The notes under the pieces were generated by a model that had not been told where the DNA came from, ran no database searches, and was given only the letters and a program-made list of their open reading frames with translations. A stretch of DNA of 64,000 nt from Mesorhizobium ventifaucium. Lineage in GTDB: Bacteria > Pseudomonadota > Alphaproteobacteria > Rhizobiales > Rhizobiaceae. A program made the translations under genes and the position numbers. The DNA lies in NCBI RefSeq assembly GCF_935822925.1, contig NZ_CAKXZS010000018.1:37548-101547 (forward strand), given 5' to 3'. This document shows, in pieces, positions 1-9,381 of this stretch (positions are counted from its first letter, which is position 1; the number at the start of each line of letters is the position of its first letter).

Positions 1-1
1 A

Positions 2-970
2 CGCGACGAAATCAATTTCTATCGCAGCGAATGCCCGTGGGGATTCATCCTGTTTGCGCGCAACATCGGCGAGGCCGAGCAGATCCGCGATCTGGTTGCC
101 GCGATGCGCGATTGTGTCGAGCGCCCGGACGCCCCGGTGTTCATCGACCAGGAAGGCGGCCGTGTGCAGCGCCTGCGGCCGCCGTTGGCACCGAATTATC
201 CGGCCGGTGGCGCGCTCGGCGCCTTGTGGCGCAACGACCACGACGCCGGCAACCGCGCAGCATGGCTGATGGCGCGGCTGCATGCCTTCGACCTGCTGCG
301 CTACGGCATCACGGCTGATTGCCTGCCAGTGCTCGACGTGCCAATCGAGGGCGCCAACGACGTCATCGGCGCGCGCGCCTATGGCAAGGAGCCTCGCGCT
401 GTCATCGAACTGGGCCGCGCCGCGGCGGAGGGCCTGATGTCGGGAGGCGTGCTGCCGGTGATGAAGCATATTCCCGGACATGGACGGGCCTTTGCCGACA
501 CGCATTTCGAACTGCCGACCGTCGATGCCTCGATGAGCGACTTGCAGCGGCACGATTTCGCCCCGTTCAGGGAGCTCAATCATTTGCCGATGGCGATGAC
601 GGCGCATGTCGTCTACAGCGCGATCGACCCGAAGAACCCGGCCACGACCTCCGGCAAGGTCATCGACGAGATCATCCGCGGCGAAATCGGTTTCGACGGG
701 CTGCTGATGAGCGACGACACCTCGATGAAGGCACTTTCTGGGGATTTCCCGACAAAGGCGGCGGCGATCCTTGCGGCGGGCTGCGATCTGGTCCTTCACT
801 GCAACGGCGTTTTCGAGGAGATGGTCGGCATTGCGTCGCGCACAACCGGGCTTGAAGGCACGTCGCTGCAACGCGCGCAACGGGCACTGACCTATATAAA
901 GAACCGCGATCGGGCTGATGAAGCCGAGATACGCGCCGAATTCGCCGCCTATTTCGATGCGGTGGCCTAG
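2..970 (+). CDS. nagZ: Beta-N-acetylhexosaminidase NagZ (5' truncated by window)
   Basis: Glycoside hydrolase family 3 enzyme that removes GlcNAc from anhydro-muropeptides during cytoplasmic peptidoglycan recycling. The reading frame is already open at base 2, so the start lies outside the window; the first visible residues include GFILFARNI, typical of the NagZ N-terminal barrel. KHIPGHGR followed by DTH (about 470-510) is the NagZ loop carrying the acid/base His-Asp pair, and LLMSDDTS near 705 carries the nucleophile Asp. No signal peptide can be assessed. It precedes scpAB in the same direction, a common order in Rhizobiales, with a RIME-like palindrome in the 84-bp gap. Only the N-terminus is missing. 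Confidence 0.95.
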   Translation, partial: RDEINFYRSECPWGFILFARNIGEAEQIRDLVAAMRDCVERPDAPVFIDQEGGRVQRLRPPLAPNYPAGGALGALWRNDHDAGNRAAWLMARLHAFDLLRYGITADCLPVLDVPIEGANDVIGARAYGKEPRAVIELGRAAAEGLMSGGVLPVMKHIPGHGRAFADTHFELPTVDASMSDLQRHDFAPFRELNHLPMAMTAHVVYSAIDPKNPATTSGKVIDEIIRGEIGFDGLLMSDDTSMKALSGDFPTKAAAILAAGCDLVLHCNGVFEEMVGIASRTTGLEGTSLQRAQRALTYIKNRDRADEAEIRAEFAAYFDAVA

Positions 971-1020
971 ACCATGATCCCGAAAAGTGAGAGCCGGTTT
1001 TTCCGAACAGATCACGGTCA
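971..1020. repeat. RIME-like interspersed palindromic repeat
   Basis: An imperfect inverted repeat (ACCATGATC on one side, GATCACGGT on the other, with CCGAAAAG and TTTTCCG inside) fills the space between nagZ and scpA. Related elements occur at 9335-9381, 10340-10391 and 23655-23700. This matches the general form of rhizobial intergenic mosaic elements. Confidence 0.7.
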
Positions 1021-1054
1021 AACAAGAAGATAGAAGCAAAGGACGCGACAGCAA

Positions 1055-1897
1055 GTGGCGGAAACGTTGGAAAGTAAGGCCGGCAAGGCCGCACCGATGG
1101 ACCGTCTTTGGGCCGAGAACGACGATTCGCGGCTGACCGGCGATCCCGCGCTGGTCGTCGATGTCGACGGTTTCGAGGGCCCGCTCGATCTTCTGCTGCA
1201 TCTTGCCCGCAATCAGAAGGTCGATCTGTCGCGCATCTCGATCCTGGCGCTGGCCGAGCAATATCTGGCCTTTGTCGAGAAGGTGAGGGCGCTCAGGCTG
1301 GAGCTTGCCGCCGACTATCTGGTGATGGCGGCGTGGCTGGCGTTTCTCAAGTCGAAGCTTTTGATCCCCAAACAACCCGGCGACGACGGTGAAAGCGGCG
1401 AGGAACTGGCGGCGGTGCTGCAATTCCGGTTGAAGCGGCTAGAAGCGATGCGCGACGCTGCGGCACGCCTGGTCAACCGCAACCGGCTCGGACGCGACGT
1501 GTTCGCCCGCGGCATGCCGGAAATGGTCATCGTCGAGAAACGCAACGCTTATTCGGCCTCGCTCTACGATCTGCTGACCGCCTATGCGGCGCAACGCCAG
1601 AAGCAGGCGATCACCAATGTGACGATCGCCAGGCGCGGTGTGTGGTCGCTCAAGGATGCGCGCGACATCCTGAACAGGCTGATCGGCACGCTTGCCGACT
1701 GGACGGCGCTGGACAGTTTCCTGGTCGAATATCTGACCGACCCGGACGAGCGGCGTACCGCGATTGCCAGTTCGTTTGCGGCGACGCTGGAACTGGTGCG
1801 CGAAGGCAAAGTGGAAATGCGGCAGGACGAGGTGTTCGCGCCGCTCTATCTGCGCGGCCGTGCGCAAGGCATCAGGGCAGTTGAGGTGGCATCATGA
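1055..1897 (+). CDS. scpA: Segregation and condensation protein ScpA
   Basis: Kleisin subunit of the SMC-ScpAB condensin, needed for chromosome compaction and segregation. The 280-aa protein carries the hallmark FEGPLDLLLHLARNQKVDL segment (about residues 40-58) that binds the SMC neck, followed by a helical middle and a C-terminal winged-helix-like region. The GTG at 1055 is used because it gives an N-terminus ahead of the conserved block; an ATG at 1097 is a possible later start. It overlaps scpB by 4 bp (ATGA), indicating translational coupling. Confidence 0.95.
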   Translation: MAETLESKAGKAAPMDRLWAENDDSRLTGDPALVVDVDGFEGPLDLLLHLARNQKVDLSRISILALAEQYLAFVEKVRALRLELAADYLVMAAWLAFLKSKLLIPKQPGDDGESGEELAAVLQFRLKRLEAMRDAAARLVNRNRLGRDVFARGMPEMVIVEKRNAYSASLYDLLTAYAAQRQKQAITNVTIARRGVWSLKDARDILNRLIGTLADWTALDSFLVEYLTDPDERRTAIASSFAATLELVREGKVEMRQDEVFAPLYLRGRAQGIRAVEVAS

Positions 1898-2673
1898 GCG
1901 AGCGCGCCAACGCTTCGGTCATTCCTTTCAAGGTCGACGACGAGACCGAAGACGGCGTGCTCGCCGAGGTGCCGGCAGAAAGTCAGGCCCAGAACCTGTC
2001 CCAGAATCCTGGCGAGCGGCTGCATATGGCGGAAGCCGTGCGCATGGCCGAGGCGATCGTTTTCGCCAGCGCCGAGCCGGTCAGCGAAAAGCAGCTTGCC
2101 GCGCGCCTGCCCGACGGCATCAATATTGCCGCGGCGATGGCTGAACTGCAGCAGATTTATGCGCGGCGTGGCGTCAATCTGGTGCGCGTTGGCGATGCCT
2201 GGGCGTTCCGCACCGCCGGCGATCTCGCTTTCCTGATGAGCCGCGACACGGTGCAGCAGAAGAAGCTATCCCGTGCGGCGCTCGAGGTGCTGGCGATCAT
2301 CGCCTACCACCAGCCCGTGACGCGCGCCGAGATCGAGGATATCAGAGGCGTCGAGACCTCGAAGGGCACGCTGGACACGTTGATGGAGACCGAATGGGTG
2401 AAGATGCGCGGCCGGCGCCGCACGCCCGGCCGTCCCGTCACCTACGGCACCACCGACATCTTCCTTGACCATTTTGCGTTGGAGGAGATCCGCGATCTCC
2501 CCGGCATAGAGGAATTGAAGGGTGCTGGGCTGCTTTCGGGCCGCATGCCGTCGAATTTTTCCATTCCGCTGCCGCCGGCCGACCCGGATGCGCTGACCGA
2601 CGACGAGGATCCGCTGACCGACATCGACCTTGAGGAACTCGGCCTGTTGACGCCGCGCGTCGAGGAAGATTGA
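1894..2673 (+). CDS. scpB: Segregation and condensation protein ScpB
   Basis: Second non-SMC subunit of the bacterial condensin; dimeric ScpB binds ScpA. The 259-aa product has tandem winged helices at about residues 45-200, including the conserved LSRAALEVLAIIAYHQPVTR block and the RGRRRTPGRPVTYGTT segment. The first 40 residues and the acidic C-terminal tail (about 215-259) look disordered. The start overlaps the scpA stop. The tat genes follow after about 180 bp containing no evident gene. Confidence 0.95.
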   Translation: MSERANASVIPFKVDDETEDGVLAEVPAESQAQNLSQNPGERLHMAEAVRMAEAIVFASAEPVSEKQLAARLPDGINIAAAMAELQQIYARRGVNLVRVGDAWAFRTAGDLAFLMSRDTVQQKKLSRAALEVLAIIAYHQPVTRAEIEDIRGVETSKGTLDTLMETEWVKMRGRRRTPGRPVTYGTTDIFLDHFALEEIRDLPGIEELKGAGLLSGRMPSNFSIPLPPADPDALTDDEDPLTDIDLEELGLLTPRVEED

Positions 2674-2852
2674 CCGCGAACGACGTGCCGAAAGCGATTG
2701 GTATTCAGCGGCTGCGCCGATTGGTAGCGGGCCGGGGCGCCGAAAGTGCGTGACTTCGGCCACTCATTTATAAACTCTGTTGCGGTTGTGTTTGAATCCC
2801 GGCGCGAAAGCGCATAGATCATCGTCAGAGAAAACTTTCGAGAGAGATTGTG

Positions 2853-3074
2853 ATGGGTTCATTTTCGATTTGGCATTGGCTGATCGTGCTGGTGATCGTG
2901 CTGCTGGTGTTCGGTCGCGGCAAAATTCCCGAGCTGATGGGTGACATGGCCAAGGGTATCAAGAGCTTCAAGAAGGGCATAGCCGACGACGAGGTTGCCG
3001 AGGAAAAGCGCACCGTCGAGCACCGTGCCGACGAAACCGTTTCGGCAGCGAAGGAAAAGGCCAGCAAGAGCTGA
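2853..3074 (+). CDS. tatA: Sec-independent protein translocase TatA
   Basis: Pore-forming subunit of the twin-arginine translocase, which exports folded proteins across the inner membrane. The 73-aa protein has the TatA layout: one N-terminal membrane helix ([14 protein letters not shown]), an FGRGKIPEL hinge, an amphipathic helix (about residues 24-45) and a charged tail. The ATG at 2853 is preferred over the overlapping GTG at 2850 because of the purine-rich AGAGAGA just upstream. It leads a tatA-tatB-tatC cluster. Confidence 0.95.
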   Translation: MGSFSIWHWLIVLVIVLLVFGRGKIPELMGDMAKGIKSFKKGIADDEVAEEKRTVEHRADETVSAAKEKASKS

Positions 3075-3103
3075 GCCCAAAACTTTAGTCGGAACGTATC
3101 GCC

Positions 3104-3793
3104 ATGTTCGACATCGGCTGGACCGAAATGCTGGTGATCGCGATCGTCATGATCGTGGTCGTCGGGCCCAAGGATTTGCCCAAGATGCTGCGCACTTTCG
3201 GCCGCACGACGGCGAAGATGCGCGGCATGGCAGCCGACTTCCAGAAACAGTTCAACGATGCGCTGAAGGAGGCCGAGCTTGACGACGTCAAGAAGTCGGT
3301 CGATTCACTCAGAAGCCTCAACCCGGCCGCCGAGATCAGGAAACAGCTCAACCCGTTCGAGCAGGCGGCGGCCGACGTCCGTTCAGGCGTCGACGCGGTG
3401 ATGAAGCCGAAGCCGGCCGCAGACCCGGTCGCGCCGGCTGCTTCGAGCCCGCAGGATACCGAGCCGAAGAATGGCGCGACGGTGCTGCCGGGCGTCGATG
3501 CCCCGGAAGCGGCGCCGGCAGCGCCGACCTTTCCGGCGATGACCGATGGTTCGGTGACACCGCCTGTCGCGACGGCGACGCCGGCTGCATCGCAAAAGGC
3601 CTCGGCGGCGAAGACGAAGGGTGCGCCAGCGAAAACGATGCCGGCCTCCAAGGCCGCAGCGAAACCAGCGGCAGCGGCGGCAAAACCTGCTGTGACAAAG
3701 ACCGCCGCTAAAAAAGCCGAGCCGAAGCCTGCACCGGCAGCGGTGAAGAAGCCGGCTGCAGCCGCCAAAAAGACGGCGGGAGCCGCCAAGTGA
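3104..3793 (+). CDS. tatB: Sec-independent protein translocase TatB
   Basis: TatB partners TatC in the twin-arginine signal receptor complex. Residues 1-21 (MFDIGWTEMLVIAIVMIVVV) form the membrane helix, with the GPKDLPKMLRTFGR hinge and amphipathic region after it. At 229 aa it is longer than the roughly 170 aa of E. coli TatB. The extra length is a low-complexity C-terminal tail from about residue 100, rich in Ala, Pro and Lys, ending in histone-like AAKK/KPAA repeats. The stop overlaps the GTG start of tatC by 4 bp, so the two are probably translationally coupled. Confidence 0.94.
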   Translation: MFDIGWTEMLVIAIVMIVVVGPKDLPKMLRTFGRTTAKMRGMAADFQKQFNDALKEAELDDVKKSVDSLRSLNPAAEIRKQLNPFEQAAADVRSGVDAVMKPKPAADPVAPAASSPQDTEPKNGATVLPGVDAPEAAPAAPTFPAMTDGSVTPPVATATPAASQKASAAKTKGAPAKTMPASKAAAKPAAAAAKPAVTKTAAKKAEPKPAPAAVKKPAAAAKKTAGAAK

Positions 3794-4647
3794 GCATTTC
3801 GGAAAAGGACGAGATCGATAAATCGGCGGCTCCGCTGATGGAGCATCTGATCGAGTTGCGCCGGCGGCTGATGTGGTCGATCGGCGGGTTCTTCATCGCC
3901 TTCCTGTTCTGCTTCTTCTTCGCCAAGCAACTGTTCAACCTGCTGGTCATCCCGTTCAAATGGGCGACCCAATGGGCAGGGCTCGACCCGCACAAGGTCG
4001 AGCTGATTTACACGGCGCCGCAGGAATTCTTCTTCACCCAGGTCAAGCTGGCGATGTTCGGCGGCATGGTGATCGCCTTTCCGCTGATCGCCACCCAGAT
4101 CTACAAATTCATCGCGCCCGGCCTCTACAAGAATGAACGCAACGCTTTCCTGCCGTTCCTGATCGCTTCGCCGATCCTGTTCCTGATGGGCGCGTCGCTG
4201 GTCTATTTCTTCTTCACGCCGATGGTGATGTGGTTCTTCCTCGCCATGCAGCAGGCCGGCACCGACGACCAGGTGCAGATTTCCCTGCTGCCGAAAGTGT
4301 CGGAATATCTCAGCCTGATCATGACGCTGATCTTCTCCTTCGGGCTGGTGTTCCAGTTGCCGGTGGTGACGAGCCTGATGACGCGGGTGGGCATGCTGTC
4401 GTCCGAGGCGCTGGTCGAAAAACGCAAATGGGCAATCGTTATCGCCTTCGTCGTCGCGGCTATTCTGACACCGCCCGACCCGATAAGCCAGATCGGCCTG
4501 GCCGTTCCCACCATCCTTCTCTACGAGGTCTCGATCTGGTCGGCCCGGCTGATCGAGCGCAGCAAGGAACGGGAACGTCTGGCGCGCGAGAAGCGGGAGG
4601 CTGCGGAAGCGGCGGCCGAAAAGGCCGCGGACGCGTCCTCGACGTAG
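3790..4647 (+). CDS. tatC: Sec-independent protein translocase TatC
   Basis: Polytopic receptor of the Tat system, recognising the twin-arginine signal together with TatB. The 285-aa protein shows the conserved N-terminal [13 protein letters not shown] segment, six predicted membrane helices, and the [17 protein letters not shown] motif of the first periplasmic and second transmembrane region. The GTG start at 3790 overlaps the tatB stop. The C-terminal 30 residues are a charged Glu/Arg/Ala tail. It is followed by a 130-bp gap with a strong RNA structure and then serS. Confidence 0.95.
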   Translation: MSISEKDEIDKSAAPLMEHLIELRRRLMWSIGGFFIAFLFCFFFAKQLFNLLVIPFKWATQWAGLDPHKVELIYTAPQEFFFTQVKLAMFGGMVIAFPLIATQIYKFIAPGLYKNERNAFLPFLIASPILFLMGASLVYFFFTPMVMWFFLAMQQAGTDDQVQISLLPKVSEYLSLIMTLIFSFGLVFQLPVVTSLMTRVGMLSSEALVEKRKWAIVIAFVVAAILTPPDPISQIGLAVPTILLYEVSIWSARLIERSKERERLAREKREAAEAAAEKAADASST

Positions 4648-4682
4648 GCTGCCTGAGACCTTTATCTTCAGGTTTGCGGGAC

Positions 4683-4753
4683 AGAGGGGGGCGCGAAGGA
4701 ACTCGACCTTCACATCTTGCATCGGTCAAGGATGCGGTTTACGCCCCCCCTCT
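4683..4753 (+). ncRNA. Candidate structured leader RNA upstream of serS
   Basis: An outer helix of 11 pairs with one bulged C (4683-4693 with 4742-4753) closes over two small hairpins: GAAGG/CCTTC (4695-4699 with 4707-4711, loop AACTCGA) and GCATC/GATGC (4719-4723 with 4731-4735, loop GGTCAAG). The result is a compact three-way junction ending 24 nt before the serS ATG. There is no T-run after the outer helix, so it is not an ordinary intrinsic terminator of tatC. It could be a serS leader, an mRNA stabiliser or a riboswitch-like element; I do not recognise a known family. Confidence 0.45.
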
Positions 4754-4777
4754 ATCCTACTTGAGGACGAACCGACC

Positions 4778-6103
4778 ATGCTTGACATCAAATGGATTCG
4801 CGACAATCCGAAGGCCCTTGTCGAGGCGCTCCAGAAGCGCTCGTGGCCGGCTGCGGAGGCGCAGTCCGCGGTCGATGATCTGATCGCCAGGGACGAGGCG
4901 CGGCGCGAACATCTGACCGAGCTGCAGACCAGGCAGGAGCGCCGCAACGCCGCCTCGAGAGAAATCGGCAACGCCATGCGCTCGGGCGACGCCGCCCTTG
5001 CCGAAAAACTGAAAGCCGAGGTCGGCGAGATCAAGGCCTTCATCCAGAATGGCGAGGCGCGCGAACGCGAGCTCGACAAGGCGCTGAACGACGCATTGGC
5101 GGTGCTGCCCAACGTGCCGCTCGACGACGTCCCGGTCGGCAAGGACGAGCACGACAACGTCGTCAAGCGCACCGTCGGCGAGGTGCCGGCCCGCCCGAAC
5201 TGGGTGATGGAGCATTTCGAGATCGGCGAAGCGCTCGGCATGATGGATTTTGAGCGGGCGGCGAAACTGTCCGGTTCGCGGTTCACGGTGCTGAAGAGCG
5301 GACTGGCACGGATGGAGCGCGCGCTCGGCCAGTTCATGCTGGATCTGCATACGACCGAGCATGGCTACGAGGAGATCCAGCCACCGCTGATGGTGCGCGA
5401 CGAAGTTCTTTTCGGCACCGGGCAACTGCCGAAGTTCGAGGAGGATCTCTTCTTCGCTCCGCATGGAGACGGCAGGCTCGGCCTCATTCCCACCGCCGAA
5501 GTGCCGCTGACCAATCTCGTGCGCGAAGACATCACGCCGCATGAAAAACTGCCGCTGCGCTATACCGCGCTGACGCCGTGCTTCCGTTCGGAAGCAGGCT
5601 CGGCCGGGCGCGACACGCGCGGCATGCTGCGTCAGCACCAGTTCTACAAGGTCGAGCTGGTGTCGATCACCGACCAGGACTCCTCGCTTGCCGAGCACGA
5701 GCGGATGACCGAATGCGCCGAGGAGGTGCTGAAGCGTCTCGGCCTGCCGTTCCGCACCATGACGCTGTGCACCGGCGACATGGGCTTTGGCGCGCGCAAG
5801 ACCTATGACATCGAGGTCTGGCTGCCGGGCCAGAACGCCTATCGCGAGATTTCGTCCTGCTCGGTCTGTGGCGATTTCCAGGCGCGGCGCATGGATGCCC
5901 GCTACAAGGACAAGGACGGCAAGGGCAACCGCTTCGTCCACACGCTGAACGGTTCCGGCACCGCCGTCGGCCGCGCCCTTATTGCTGTCATCGAAAACTA
6001 CCAGAATGAGGATGGCAGCGTAACCATTCCTGAAGCGCTTCGGCCTTACATGGGCGGTCTAGAAAAGATCGAATCGAAATATGCGCATCCTCCTGACCAA
6101 TGA
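4778..6103 (+). CDS. serS: Seryl-tRNA synthetase
   Basis: Class II aminoacyl-tRNA synthetase charging tRNA-Ser (and tRNA-Sec where present). The 441-aa protein starts with the family-typical [11 protein letters not shown], has a long N-terminal coiled-coil arm (about residues 30-100) that contacts the tRNA variable arm, motif 2 (CFRSEAG...GMLRQHQF, from about residue 268) and motif 3 ([15 protein letters not shown], about 391). Length is normal. It overlaps surE by 23 bp, so serS, surE and pcm are likely one transcript. Confidence 0.97.
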   Translation: MLDIKWIRDNPKALVEALQKRSWPAAEAQSAVDDLIARDEARREHLTELQTRQERRNAASREIGNAMRSGDAALAEKLKAEVGEIKAFIQNGEARERELDKALNDALAVLPNVPLDDVPVGKDEHDNVVKRTVGEVPARPNWVMEHFEIGEALGMMDFERAAKLSGSRFTVLKSGLARMERALGQFMLDLHTTEHGYEEIQPPLMVRDEVLFGTGQLPKFEEDLFFAPHGDGRLGLIPTAEVPLTNLVREDITPHEKLPLRYTALTPCFRSEAGSAGRDTRGMLRQHQFYKVELVSITDQDSSLAEHERMTECAEEVLKRLGLPFRTMTLCTGDMGFGARKTYDIEVWLPGQNAYREISSCSVCGDFQARRMDARYKDKDGKGNRFVHTLNGSGTAVGRALIAVIENYQNEDGSVTIPEALRPYMGGLEKIESKYAHPPDQ

Positions 6104-6839
6104 TGACGGCATCCATGCCGAGGGTCTTGCATCGCTCGAACGCATCGCCCGCACGCTGTCGGACGATGTCTGGGTGGTGGCGCCGGAGCAGGATCAGTCC
6201 GGCTATGCGCATTCGCTGTCTATCTCGGAGCCGCTGCGCCTGAGAAAAATCGGCGAAAAGCACTTTGCCGTGCGCGGCACGCCGACCGACTGCGTCATCA
6301 TGGGCGTGAAAAAAATCCTGCCCGCAGCACCAGACCTGATCCTGTCCGGGGTCAATTCCGGCGCCAACATCGCCGACGACGTTACCTATTCGGGCACCGT
6401 TGCCGGCGCCATGGAAGGCGCGCTGCTCGGCGTGCGCTCGATCGCGCTCAGCCAGGCTTATTCCTATCTCGGCGAGGATCGCGTCGTTCCTTACGAGACC
6501 ACCGAGGCGCTGGCGCCGGCGCTGCTCAAAAAGCTGGTGGCCATGCTGCTGCCGGATGGCGTGCTGCTCAACGTCAATTTTCCCAATTGCCTTCCCGAAG
6601 AGATCGCCGGCACGGTCGTCACCTCGCAAGGCAAGCTCGTCCATAGCCTGTGGGTCGACGAGCGCCGCGACGGCCGCGGGCTTCCCTACTATTGGCTGCG
6701 CTTCGGCCGAGAGCCGGTCGAGGGCAAGCAAGGCACTGATCTCTATGCCATGCGCAATCGGCTGGTGTCGGTGACGCCGCTGCAGCTCGATCTCACAGCG
6801 CATGAAATTCGCGATCAACTGACCAAGGCGCTTGCATGA
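6081..6839 (+). CDS. surE: 5'/3'-nucleotidase SurE
   Basis: Metal-dependent nucleoside 5'(3')-monophosphatase linked to stationary-phase survival. The 252-aa protein begins [15 protein letters not shown], with the two consecutive Asp residues that bind the metal, and contains [20 protein letters not shown] (about residues 92-111), the second active-site block. The start lies inside serS, and the stop overlaps pcm through ATGA. The surE-pcm pairing is conserved across proteobacteria. Confidence 0.96.
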   Translation: MRILLTNDDGIHAEGLASLERIARTLSDDVWVVAPEQDQSGYAHSLSISEPLRLRKIGEKHFAVRGTPTDCVIMGVKKILPAAPDLILSGVNSGANIADDVTYSGTVAGAMEGALLGVRSIALSQAYSYLGEDRVVPYETTEALAPALLKKLVAMLLPDGVLLNVNFPNCLPEEIAGTVVTSQGKLVHSLWVDERRDGRGLPYYWLRFGREPVEGKQGTDLYAMRNRLVSVTPLQLDLTAHEIRDQLTKALA

Positions 6840-7501
6840 ACCTGAACCATGGTCCGACGGTCGATGACCGCGAAGGCTTCGCCGCTTTTCTGCTCCGCCT
6901 GCGTGGCAAGGGCGTGGTGCCGAAGGCGCTGATCGCCGCCTTCGAGGCGACGCCGCGGCGCGGCTTGCTTTCCGCACAGTTCCATCCGATCGCCTGGTCG
7001 GATCGCATGCTGCCGATCGAATGCGGCGAGGCGATCGAGGGCGCCGATCTGCAAGCCGCGGTGATCGCAGCACTTGCCATCGAGCCGGGCAACCGGGTGC
7101 TCGAGATCGGCACCGGGTCGGGCTACACGGCGGCGGTGATGTCGCGGCTCGCAGCGCGGGTCGTCACAATCGACCGCTACAAAACGCTGGTCGAGCAGGC
7201 CAAACAGCGCTTCGAGGCGCTCGGCATCGGCAATGTCATCGTGCGCCAGGCGGACGGCTCCAACGGACTGGCCAGTGAAGCGCCGTTCGACCGTATCGTC
7301 GCGTGGGCGGCCTTCGACAGCCTGCCGCGCTTCCTGCTCGATCAATTGTCGAGCGGCGGCATCGTTATCGCCCCGATCGGACCCGAGGAGGGCGAGCAGG
7401 TACTGGCCAAATTGACCAAGGTCGGCAGCCGCTTCGAACGCGAGGACATCGGTCTCGTACGCCTGCAGCCGATCCTGCGCAGCGTAGCCGCCGTCATCTA
7501 G
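6836..7501 (+). CDS. pcm: Protein-L-isoaspartate O-methyltransferase
   Basis: Uses S-adenosylmethionine to methylate L-isoaspartyl residues, starting repair of age-damaged proteins in the cytosol. The 221-aa product has SAM motif I ([19 protein letters not shown], about residues 86-104) and the preceding [10 protein letters not shown] block where family members usually have the substrate-binding QTIS-type motif. That motif is degenerate here, as in several rhizobial paralogues, so substrate preference may differ. Translation is probably coupled to surE by the 4-bp overlap. Confidence 0.92.
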   Translation: MNLNHGPTVDDREGFAAFLLRLRGKGVVPKALIAAFEATPRRGLLSAQFHPIAWSDRMLPIECGEAIEGADLQAAVIAALAIEPGNRVLEIGTGSGYTAAVMSRLAARVVTIDRYKTLVEQAKQRFEALGIGNVIVRQADGSNGLASEAPFDRIVAWAAFDSLPRFLLDQLSSGGIVIAPIGPEEGEQVLAKLTKVGSRFEREDIGLVRLQPILRSVAAVI

Positions 7502-7582
7502 GATCTGTCGATATTCAGGTGATGCCCGCAACTCACCTGTCTGGTCCGTCTCCGGCTTACCCGAGCTGAATCACTCCCGTCC

Positions 7583-7617
7583 GATGCAACTTTAAATATT
7601 TTAAGAAAATTTGCATC
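7583..7617. promoter_or_regulatory. AT-rich nested inverted repeat before the nlpD-like gene
   Basis: GATGCAA (7583-7589) and TTGCATC (7611-7617) flank a near-palindromic CTTTAAATATTTTAAG core in an otherwise GC-rich region. About 30 bp downstream, TTAACGCGCTTTAA (7648-7661) resembles the paired TTAA form of a CtrA site. The roles are inferred only from symmetry and position before a cell-envelope gene. Confidence 0.35.
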
Positions 7618-7701
7618 TGATTCTAGAGGTTTAACCGACCAGTAACATTAACGCGCTTTAATCACGGTCAGTCTGTACCGGGTATCTGCGGGTAAAATGC
7701 G

Positions 7702-9207
7702 ATGCAATTCAGTATTTTGAAGGCAAACGGACGCAACCTGGCGCGGGGTATCGCCGTCCTGATCGTTGCGGGCACCGCGGCGGGATGCAGTTCCCAAGTC
7801 TCGCGGTTCAACAGCGTCGATGACGTCTTCACGTCGTCGACCAACAATCAGCGCGCCATCATCGACAAGCAGGACGCCGCCCAGCCCTATCCCGGCGATG
7901 CCGCGGTTTCGGCCGCGCCGCTCGACGGCAGCCACACCCAGTCGGTAAGCCGTTCGAGCCTCGAACCGGTCACGACCCAGCAATTGCCGCCGGTCGACCA
8001 GTCGCAGCCGGCCACCGCGTCGGCGCCCGCCGCCAGTCCGGCCCGCACCGCTTCGGCGCCAGCCGCTCCCCGGGTCGACCGGACTGCGACCGGAACCGTG
8101 GCAAAGCCGTTCAAAGAGTCACAGCCCGATGCTCCGCGCATGGCGACGGCGGGCGGCGAACCACGTGCAACCGAGATCATCGTCAAGGACGGCGAGACCA
8201 TTTCCGGCCTGTCGCGGCGCTACGGCGTGCCCGCCGACGCGCTTATGAAGGTCAATGGGCTAAGCGCGACCAACGGTCTGAAGGCCGGCCAGAAGCTTGT
8301 CATCCCGGCCTATGCCTATTCGGGCAAGAAACCGGCGCCGAAGCTTGCCGACGCCCGGCCCGCGAACGACACCAAGCACGATTTGCCGGGCAAGACGCCG
8401 GAGATGGTGGCCGTGCTGCCGCAGCAGCCCAAGCTCAAGGAGGGCAAGTCCGCCGTGCAGGTGGATGGATCGGCCGCCGCAAGCCAGCCGAAGGACGCCG
8501 CACCGAAGGCGGCCGGTGCCGGTGGCCCCTACATCGTCCAGCAGGGTGATACGCTGTCGGCCATCGCCAGGAAGACCGGTGTCGGCGTGGTTGCGTTGAA
8601 GCAGGCGAACGGCATGCAGGACGGTCTGCTCAAGATCGGCCAGACTTTGAGGGTGCCGGCCGGCGGAACCGCGACGGTGGCAAATGCTAAGCCGGCAAAG
8701 GTCGATCCGGTAACGACTGCCACTACCCCGCCTGCGGCAAAGACCACGCCGTCGGATACGCTCGCCGCCTACACGCCGCCGAAGAAGGATGCGAAGGTCA
8801 TCCAGCAGGCCGAGGACGACGACGCGGTCGCGCCGAACGCCACCGGTATCGGCAAGATGCGCTGGCCGGTGCGCGGCCGCGTGATCTCAAGCTTTGGCGG
8901 CGGCAAGGACGGTGTCGACATCGCCGTGCCGGAAGGAACGCCAGTCAAGGCGGCCGAGAACGGCGTCGTCATCTATGCCGGCGATGGCCTCAAGGAATTC
9001 GGCAATACGGTGCTGGTGCGCCACGAGAACGGGTTGGTCACAGTCTATGGCCATGCCCGTTCGATCGAGGTCCAGCGCGGCCAGAAGGTCAAGCGCGGCC
9101 AGCAAATCGCGCAGTCCGGCATGAGCGGCACCACCGACTCGCCGAAACTGCATTTCGAAGTGCGCAAGAATTCGGCGCCGGTCGATCCTTCGACCTATCT
9201 TGAGTAA
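7702..9207 (+). CDS. NlpD-like lipoprotein with two LysM domains and a degenerate M23 domain
   Basis: Predicted outer-membrane-anchored activator of cell-wall amidases at division. The signal peptide ends in a lipobox (AGTAAGC, Cys29). Two LysM peptidoglycan-binding domains follow (about residues 157-201 and 276-319), separated by long Pro/Ala linkers, then a C-terminal LytM/M23 domain (about 395-500). The catalytic set is incomplete: the first metal His is absent before GVDIA and the HxH motif reads K-L-H. The domain therefore resembles the non-hydrolytic NlpD/EnvC activators. Location downstream of surE-pcm is the usual nlpD context. The 501 aa is long because of the linkers. Confidence 0.88.
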   Translation: MQFSILKANGRNLARGIAVLIVAGTAAGCSSQVSRFNSVDDVFTSSTNNQRAIIDKQDAAQPYPGDAAVSAAPLDGSHTQSVSRSSLEPVTTQQLPPVDQSQPATASAPAASPARTASAPAAPRVDRTATGTVAKPFKESQPDAPRMATAGGEPRATEIIVKDGETISGLSRRYGVPADALMKVNGLSATNGLKAGQKLVIPAYAYSGKKPAPKLADARPANDTKHDLPGKTPEMVAVLPQQPKLKEGKSAVQVDGSAAASQPKDAAPKAAGAGGPYIVQQGDTLSAIARKTGVGVVALKQANGMQDGLLKIGQTLRVPAGGTATVANAKPAKVDPVTTATTPPAAKTTPSDTLAAYTPPKKDAKVIQQAEDDDAVAPNATGIGKMRWPVRGRVISSFGGGKDGVDIAVPEGTPVKAAENGVVIYAGDGLKEFGNTVLVRHENGLVTVYGHARSIEVQRGQKVKRGQQIAQSGMSGTTDSPKLHFEVRKNSAPVDPSTYLE

Positions 9208-9235
9208 AAGAAGTCGATCCTTCGACCTATCTTGA
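9181..9235. repeat. Direct repeat duplicating the 3' end of the nlpD-like gene
   Basis: The 23 bp at 9181-9203, encoding the last residues before the stop, recur exactly at 9213-9235 just after the stop. This looks like a small tandem duplication with 32-bp period; the second copy is untranslated. Confidence 0.8.
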
Positions 9236-9291
9236 ATAGAACAAGAAAAGCGATTGCGCGCCGCCTGACCTCCAGTCCGGCCCGCCGACTC

Positions 9292-9319
9292 AGCCCGCTC
9301 CGCAAGGGGCGGGCTTTTT
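9292..9319 (+). terminator. Intrinsic terminator of the nlpD-like gene
   Basis: A 7-bp GC stem (AGCCCGC at 9292-9298 with GCGGGCT at 9309-9315) is followed directly by a T tract (9315-9319), about 85 bp after the stop of the nlpD-like gene. Confidence 0.85.
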
Positions 9320-9334
9320 CAGTGGCTTTTCCGG

Positions 9335-9381
9335 ACCATGATCTTGTCCGAAAACCGGGGTCCACTTTTCGGGATCATGGT
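9335..9381. repeat. RIME-like palindromic repeat
   Basis: ACCATGATC at 9335 is mirrored by GATCATGGT ending at 9381, with internal TCCGAAAACCG and CACTTTTCGG, as in the other copies of this repeat. It lies between the terminator and the stop codon of the minus-strand DUF815 gene, separating two convergent genes. Confidence 0.75.

Noticed and set aside
3085..4722. 545-aa open frame on minus opposite tatB-tatC
   Set aside because: Arg/His-rich translation without family features; tatB and tatC on plus are unmistakable, so this is a high-GC shadow frame.
4683..4753. T-box riboswitch for serS
   Set aside because: No T-box sequence or specifier-loop stem is seen, and the class is not typical of alphaproteobacteria.
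7631..7661. Firm CtrA binding site
   Set aside because: TTAA pairs are present but the spacing is 6 and the flanks deviate; kept only as a remark.
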